DNA of 64,000 nt from NCBI GenBank assembly GCA_963811055.1, contig CAWEPQ010000019.1, forward strand, positions 248,001 to 312,000, given 5' to 3'. The position numbers and the translations under genes are program-made. Below, piece by piece: positions 60,500-64,000 of the stretch. The notes under the pieces are model-generated. The model searched no databases and was not told where the DNA came from. It saw nothing but the letters and a program-made list of their open reading frames with translations. Position 1 is the stretch's first letter. Each line of letters begins with the position of its first letter. Source of the DNA: JACVRW01 sp963811055 (GTDB lineage Bacteria; Actinomycetota; Thermoleophilia; Solirubrobacterales; Thermoleophilaceae).

Positions 60500-60847
60500 A
60501 TGCGCAAGCAGCTAGCCCTCGTCCTCGTACCCGTGGCGCTCGCCGGCGCGGCTCTGCCGGCGGTCGCGTCCGAGCCGGGCGCGCACGCGTCCGCGACCAA
60601 GCGGGTCAAGGTCGGCGACCTCTTCTTCAAGAAGAGCAAGATCACCATCCAGAGCGGCGACAAGGTCAGGTGGACCTGGGTCGGCGAGTTTCCTCACGAC
60701 GTGACCGTGACCAAGGGACCGCGCAAGTTCCACTCGAAGACGAAGACCTCCGGCACGTACACGAAGACCGTGCGCAAGCGCGGGACCTACCGTTACATCT
60801 GCACGGTGCACCCCGACGACATGAAGGGCAAGATCGTCGTGGAGTGA
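60500..60847 (+). CDS. Secreted cupredoxin (plastocyanin/azurin-like)
   Basis: 115 residues, signal peptide to about residue 24. The type-1 copper ligands are all visible: H66 (F-P-H-D-V), C101, H104 and M108 (C-T-V-H-P-D-D-M). Blue copper electron carrier exported outside the membrane. The exported region is Lys-rich. A hairpin overlapping its stop codon suggests a monocistronic unit. Confidence 0.9.
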   Translation: MRKQLALVLVPVALAGAALPAVASEPGAHASATKRVKVGDLFFKKSKITIQSGDKVRWTWVGEFPHDVTVTKGPRKFHSKTKTSGTYTKTVRKRGTYRYICTVHPDDMKGKIVVE

Positions 60848-60862
60848 AGCGCGGGAGCGCTT
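60847..60862 (+). terminator. Terminator hairpin after the cupredoxin gene
   Basis: Perfect AAGCGC / GCGCTT stem with a GGGA (GNRA-type) tetraloop; its first base is the last base of the stop codon. A second short stem, GGGCC...GGCCC, follows within 20 nt. Confidence 0.5.
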
Positions 60863-60950
60863 GGAGGGCCGTCTGGGCCCCTAACAGTCGAAACCCCCCG
60901 AAATGACCCCTGTTTCCATCAGTTGGGGGGATACGTGTGGCGGGGCTGCT

Positions 60951-60982
60951 GTCGAGACATGAGTCATTGCTCAGATTTCGAC
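60951..60982 (+). promoter_or_regulatory. Hairpin in the leader of the LPxTG gene
   Basis: GTCGAGA (60951-60957) can pair with TTTCGAC (60976-60982), and inner TGAG with CTCA, around a six-base loop. It lies 39 nt before the start at 61021. The rest of the 158-bp spacer has C and G runs (about 60893 and 60924) but no ORF. Function unknown. Confidence 0.35.
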
Positions 60983-61020
60983 GGCGGCGAGGTGTCGCGC
61001 GTTGACGACTAGGAGGTTAT

Positions 61021-61668
61021 GTGTCCACCAGACTGTCCATCCGGGTTATAGGGGTTGCGGCCGCGGTTGCTGCTCTGCTCGGGCTGTCGGCAGCCAGCGC
61101 TCTCGCCTGGAACCCCGACTGCAACGAGCACGGCAACAGCCACTCCGACCGTGGCCACGAAGAGTGGTCCCCGCCCAAGCACGAGCACTGGACTCCGCCG
61201 GTAGCGCCGGCCCCGAAGCCCGTGGCTCCGAAGCCTGTCGCTCCGGCTCCGGTGCCCGTGCCCGCGGCGCCCGCTCCGGTACCCGTAGCCCCGGCACCGG
61301 TACCCGCGTCCCCGACGCCGGCCCCGAAGCCGGTCGCTCCGAAGCCGGCAGCGCCCCCGGCAGACACGCCGGCCGCGCCGGTCGTGGAGCTCGGCATTCC
61401 CGTCGAGGTCCCGGCCACCGAGGTCGTGCCGAAGACGCCTGAGAAGACCGGCGTGCTCGGCAAGGTCGGCACACGGAAAGAGGGCGTCAAGGGCAAGGTC
61501 GGCACCCGCGGCCAGCCCACCACCACGCCCGTCGCGCTCGTGCAGGCCGGCGAGGCAGACGAAGCACTTCCCACAACGGGGTTCGACGGCAGTCTCCCGC
61601 TCGCACTGCTCGGAATCGCCGGCCTCGCCGGCGGCTACCTGCTGCTGCGGCGCTCGCAGACCGCCTAA
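61021..61668 (+). CDS. LPxTG-anchored surface protein, Pro/Ala/Lys-rich
   Basis: 215 residues. GTG 61021 is preceded by AGGAGG. Signal peptide ends near A-S-A-L-A-W. A His-rich start (H-G-N-S-H-S-D-R-G-H-E-E) is followed by low-complexity P-A-P-K-P-V-A-P-K-P-V repeats (about residues 58-120), which should be an extended wall-spanning stalk, and a G-K-V-G-T-R repeat pair. The C-terminus has the sortase signal L-P-T-T-G, a hydrophobic helix and R-R-S. No sortase gene is in the window. The repeats are a likely place for length variation between strains. Confidence 0.88.
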   Translation: MSTRLSIRVIGVAAAVAALLGLSAASALAWNPDCNEHGNSHSDRGHEEWSPPKHEHWTPPVAPAPKPVAPKPVAPAPVPVPAAPAPVPVAPAPVPASPTPAPKPVAPKPAAPPADTPAAPVVELGIPVEVPATEVVPKTPEKTGVLGKVGTRKEGVKGKVGTRGQPTTTPVALVQAGEADEALPTTGFDGSLPLALLGIAGLAGGYLLLRRSQTA

Positions 61669-61679
61669 GCAGCGGCCAC

Positions 61680-61715
61680 ACGGCGCGGGGGGGAAGGACA
61701 CGCCCCCCGCGCCGT
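61680..61715. terminator. Strong bidirectional terminator
   Basis: Thirteen-base-pair perfect stem with arms ACGGCGCGGGGGG and CCCCCCGCGCCGT around a ten-base loop, between the convergent LPxTG and response-regulator genes. It is the most stable hairpin in the intergenic DNA here. Confidence 0.8.
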
Positions 61716-61726
61716 GCCCGGCCGTC

Positions 61727-62365
61727 CTACTCGAGCACTCCGCGGCGCATGGCTTCCGCCACTGCTGCCGCTCGTTCCGACACGCCGAGCTTCTCGTAGA
61801 CGTGCTGGAGGTGGGTCTTGACCGTGGACGCCTCGATGAAGAGCTGTTCCGCGATGTCGGGCCCTGAATGACCCGCGGCCACCAGCCGCAGCACCTGCTG
61901 CTCACGGTCGGTGAGGGCGGTGCTCGTGTCCTCCGCGCGGATGCGGATCTGCTGGAGCACGTCGCCCTCGATGGTCTGCGACAGGACGGTCTCTCCGCGC
62001 GCGGCAGCCACGATCGCGTTGCAGACCTCCTCTGCCGACGATGTCTTGTCGAGGTACCCGGACGCACCGCGCGCCAGCAGGTCGTAGACCTTGGCGCTCT
62101 CGGTGTGCGTGGAGAGGAAGAGCACGCGCGTGGGGATCTTGTCCCGCACCACGGCGTTCAGCACCTGCGCCCCGTCGAGCTCCGGCATGCGCATGTCCAC
62201 GAGCGCCACCTCCGGCTCGAGGCGCCGGATCTCCTCGATGGCCACGCGCCCGTTCTCGGCCGTGCCCACCAGCTCGAGGTCGGGACGGCTCTTGACGGCC
62301 TCCATGAGGGCCTGCCTGAACATGGGATGGTCGTCGGCCACGAGCACCCGCGTGCGGTCGCTCAT
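61727..62365 (-). CDS. NarL/FixJ-type response regulator
   Basis: 212 residues: receiver domain with phospho-acceptor Asp in V-A-L-V-D-M-R-M-P-E, conserved Lys in Y-L-D-K-T, and a C-terminal LuxR-type helix-turn-helix (L-T-D-R-E-Q-Q-V-L-R-L-V-A-A-G-H...A-S-T-V-K-T-H-L). ATGA overlap with the upstream histidine-kinase gene indicates that it is the cognate regulator. Confidence 0.94.
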   Translation of the reverse strand: MSDRTRVLVADDHPMFRQALMEAVKSRPDLELVGTAENGRVAIEEIRRLEPEVALVDMRMPELDGAQVLNAVVRDKIPTRVLFLSTHTESAKVYDLLARGASGYLDKTSSAEEVCNAIVAAARGETVLSQTIEGDVLQQIRIRAEDTSTALTDREQQVLRLVAAGHSGPDIAEQLFIEASTVKTHLQHVYEKLGVSERAAAVAEAMRRGVLE

Positions 62366-63445
62366 GAGGGCCCACGCCCGTTGCTGGACTCGAGCTCCGG
62401 CAGCCAGACCCGCACCTCGGTGCCGGCTCCCGGCCGGCTCTCGACCTTCAGGCGCCCGCCCAGCAGCTCGACCCGCTCGCGGAGCGCAGGCAGGCCGAGG
62501 TGTCCCGGCCGCCCGCGCAGGCCCTGACTGGCGTCGAAGCCCTTGCCGTCGTCACGGACGATCAGCGAGAAGCCGCTGCCGTCGTCCTGGAGGAGCATCT
62601 CCACGTGCGAGGCGTGGGCATGGTGGCGGACATTGGCCAGCGCCTCGCGCCCGACCCTGAAGAGAAGGCTTCGCACGGCCTGGCCGGGACGGCGCGTGGT
62701 CAGGTCCTCGAGCTTGCATTCCAGCCCGTCCTCGGCGCCGGCGTGCTCGAGGCAGACCCTCAGCGCCACTCCCAGCCCGCTCCTGTCCGGCTCCTCCGGC
62801 TGGATCTTGAACAGCACGTTTCGCAGGCGCTCGACCGCCTCGCCGGCCTGCTCCCGCAGGCCGTCCGAGCTCGCGGGCAAGCTCCGGCTGCTCGGTGCGG
62901 GCCATGAGCGTCTCCAGGCGCATCCGCAATGCGACCACAGCTTGGATCGACTCGTCGTGCAGGTCTTCCGCGATGCGCTGGCGCTCCTCTTCGTGCGCAT
63001 TGATGAGCTCACCCAAGAGGTTCCGGCGCTCCGCGCTCTCCTGCTCCAGCTCGGCGACCTTCTGGACGAGCTTGTCGTTCAGGAGCTGCAGCTGCCCACT
63101 CTCGAGCGTCTCGCCGAGCTTCGGCAGGGAACGCCCGGTGGAAGGGCCGACCACCTCGCTCACCCGCCCGACGATCGTCTCTCGCTCGGCGTGGTTGGCC
63201 CTGCAGAAGATCACCGGGATCGCGTCCGTGTCGGGCATGCTCCGCAGCCGCCGAACGAGCTCGTAGCCGTCCATGCCCGGCATCAGGAGGTCGGTGATCA
63301 CGAGGTCCGGGCGTTCGGCCTGGGCAAGCTCCAGCGCCTCTTCCCCGGAAGTGGCCTCCAGCACCAGATAGCCCGCCTGGCCCAGCAGCGTCCCGAGCAG
63401 CTCACGGTCGACGTCACGATCGTCGACGACGAGAACCGAGGTCAT
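62362..63445 (-). pseudogene. Receiver-linked NarL-partner sensor histidine kinase (frameshifted)
   Basis: N-terminal receiver domain (V-L-V-V-D-D-R-D, L-V-I-T-D-L-L-M-P-G-M-D-G), a coiled coil, then HisKA_3 with the phospho-accepting H in E-D-L-H-D-E-S, and a HATPase domain (G-R-E-A-L-A-N-V-R-H-H-A; D-D-G-K-G-F; H-L-G-L-P-A-L-R-E-R). The two halves are in different frames: after P-E-L-A-R near 62880, one missing or extra base shifts the rest. With the repair it would be about 360 residues. No membrane segment is seen, so it is a cytosolic kinase that takes input from another regulator. Confidence 0.8.
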
Positions 63446-63569
63446 GTGTCGGGGATCACGGCAGGAGCGCCAGAGCGCCGCACGCGGCCGTCACCTCTCC
63501 CAGCATTTTCCACCGATCAACCTAAGCGCCTGGGACCGGGCTTGGCAATAGCCCTTTTGGGCGATCTTC

Positions 63570-64000
63570 TTAAGTCGCCTCTATCAGTGTGAGCTGCCCA
63601 TCGCAGCGGATACAACGTGCGTTCCGGTCCGGTGGGTCAGCCGTGGGGCGAAGCCACTCGGAGGCACAGATGGTGCAGCGCCACGACCGCCGCGCCGGCT
63701 GCGCGAGGATGCGCTCCACCAGTGCCAGGAGCTTGGTCAGGTCGACGGGCTTGCCCACGTAGGCCACGATCAGCCCTCGCTCGAGCCCCGGCATCTCCTC
63801 GATGCTCTGCGACGACATCACGATCACCGGGATCGTTCGGGTCGCGGCGTCCACCTTGAGGCGGTCGAGCGTAAGGAGCCCGGCGAGGTCCGGAAGGCTC
63901 ATGTCCAGCAGGATCAGGTCGGCCTCGAGCTCCCGGGCCAGCGCCACCCCGTCCTGATCCGCGCGCGAGGAGACGACCCGCCTGCGGTCCGTCGCGAGCA
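63570..64000 (-). CDS. Response-regulator receiver with C-terminal zinc ribbon (N-terminus beyond the window)
   Basis: Partial CDS open to the right edge. Receiver domain with D in L-I-L-L-D-M-S-L-P-D, S in I-V-M-S-S-Q, and K in V-G-K-P-V-D. After a linker a zinc-ribbon-like pattern C-T-I-C...C-I-R-C ends the protein. No DNA-binding helix-turn-helix. Such receivers often act as phosphorelay intermediates; the next gene is a receiver-kinase, so the two may form one chain. Its upstream neighbour and start codon are not visible. Confidence 0.8.
   Translation of the reverse strand, partial: LATDRRRVVSSRADQDGVALARELEADLILLDMSLPDLAGLLTLDRLKVDAATRTIPVIVMSSQSIEEMPGLERGLIVAYVGKPVDLTKLLALVERILAQPARRSWRCTICASEWLRPTADPPDRNARCIRCDGQLTLIEAT

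Noticed and set aside
60863..61020. Possible c-di-AMP riboswitch before the LPxTG gene, given disA in the same window
   Set aside because: The leader has hairpins and C/G runs but the conserved ydaO-type core was not recognisable.
1..64000. CRISPR arrays, integrases, transposases or phage genes
   Set aside because: No regular spacer-repeat pattern and no recombinase or phage protein motifs were seen; the only mobile-like signal is the hairpin element near 53 kb.

Overview
This window looks like chromosomal DNA of a high-GC actinobacterium, most likely class Thermoleophilia (Solirubrobacterales or Gaiellales relatives). This is inferred from gene content, not from a marker tree. The clues are strong G/C bias at third codon positions, a disA-carD-ispD-ispF-cysS-rlmB-sigH run, an F420-type luciferase-like oxidoreductase, paired FadE-like acyl-CoA dehydrogenases, a PspA/PspAA pair, an LPxTG surface protein, and a lineage-flavoured family of surface proteins with repeated D-I/V dipeptides. 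No rRNA, CRISPR array, phage or autonomous transposon was seen. There is one tRNA, Thr(TGT).

Layout. 1-3557: a secreted penicillin-acylase-type hydrolase (cut by the left edge), a CDGSH iron-sulfur protein, and a DnaQ-UvrC-like nuclease broken by a frameshift. 3650-13251: a housekeeping run with radA, disA, carD, ispD, a PHP phosphoesterase, ispF, an amidase, cysS, rlmB and a SigH-like sigma factor with a clear promoter. 13320-19816: L,D-transpeptidase, small membrane protein, tRNA-Thr, a fused PlsC-GpsA phospholipid enzyme, two ECF sigma modules and a rhomboid protease. 19988-22987: cobalamin-binding protein, pterin dehydratase and a CorC-type membrane protein. 22978-31912: fatty-acid oxidation genes (hydroxyacyl-CoA dehydrogenase, thiolase, acyl-CoA dehydrogenase), a Ser/Thr kinase, an F420 oxidoreductase, GST, LigD polymerase and exonuclease III. 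31969-38729: secreted CocE hydrolase, monoacylglycerol lipase, a TetR-MFS efflux unit and an aldehyde dehydrogenase.

38735-46905 is the accessory part: surface and secreted proteins (three D-I/V-repeat proteins, a seven-bladed propeller lipoprotein, a delta-60 repeat remnant, a broken esterase, a frameshifted beta-lactamase-like protein) mixed with an SDR and a Nudix hydrolase. Two of the repeat-protein genes form an inverted duplication, and a conserved 38-bp element precedes two surface genes. 46917-51917: an acyl-CoA dehydrogenase pair, a cell-wall-binding lipoprotein and a further dehydrogenase. The latter carries the same palindromic operator as the thiolase 27 kb away, which suggests one beta-oxidation regulon. 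52232-58593: CtaG, a truncated thioesterase next to a hairpin element, pspA-pspAA-HD-GYP, EamA exporter, LysR regulator and a flavin disulfide oxidoreductase. 58609-64000: a lipoprotein, a secreted phosphodiesterase, a cupredoxin, an LPxTG protein and a three-part signalling cluster.

A striking property is that about ten genes are interrupted by what look like one-base shifts, mostly at short G/C runs. Most would be intact after one correction, so sequencing or assembly error must be excluded before any is called a true pseudogene.
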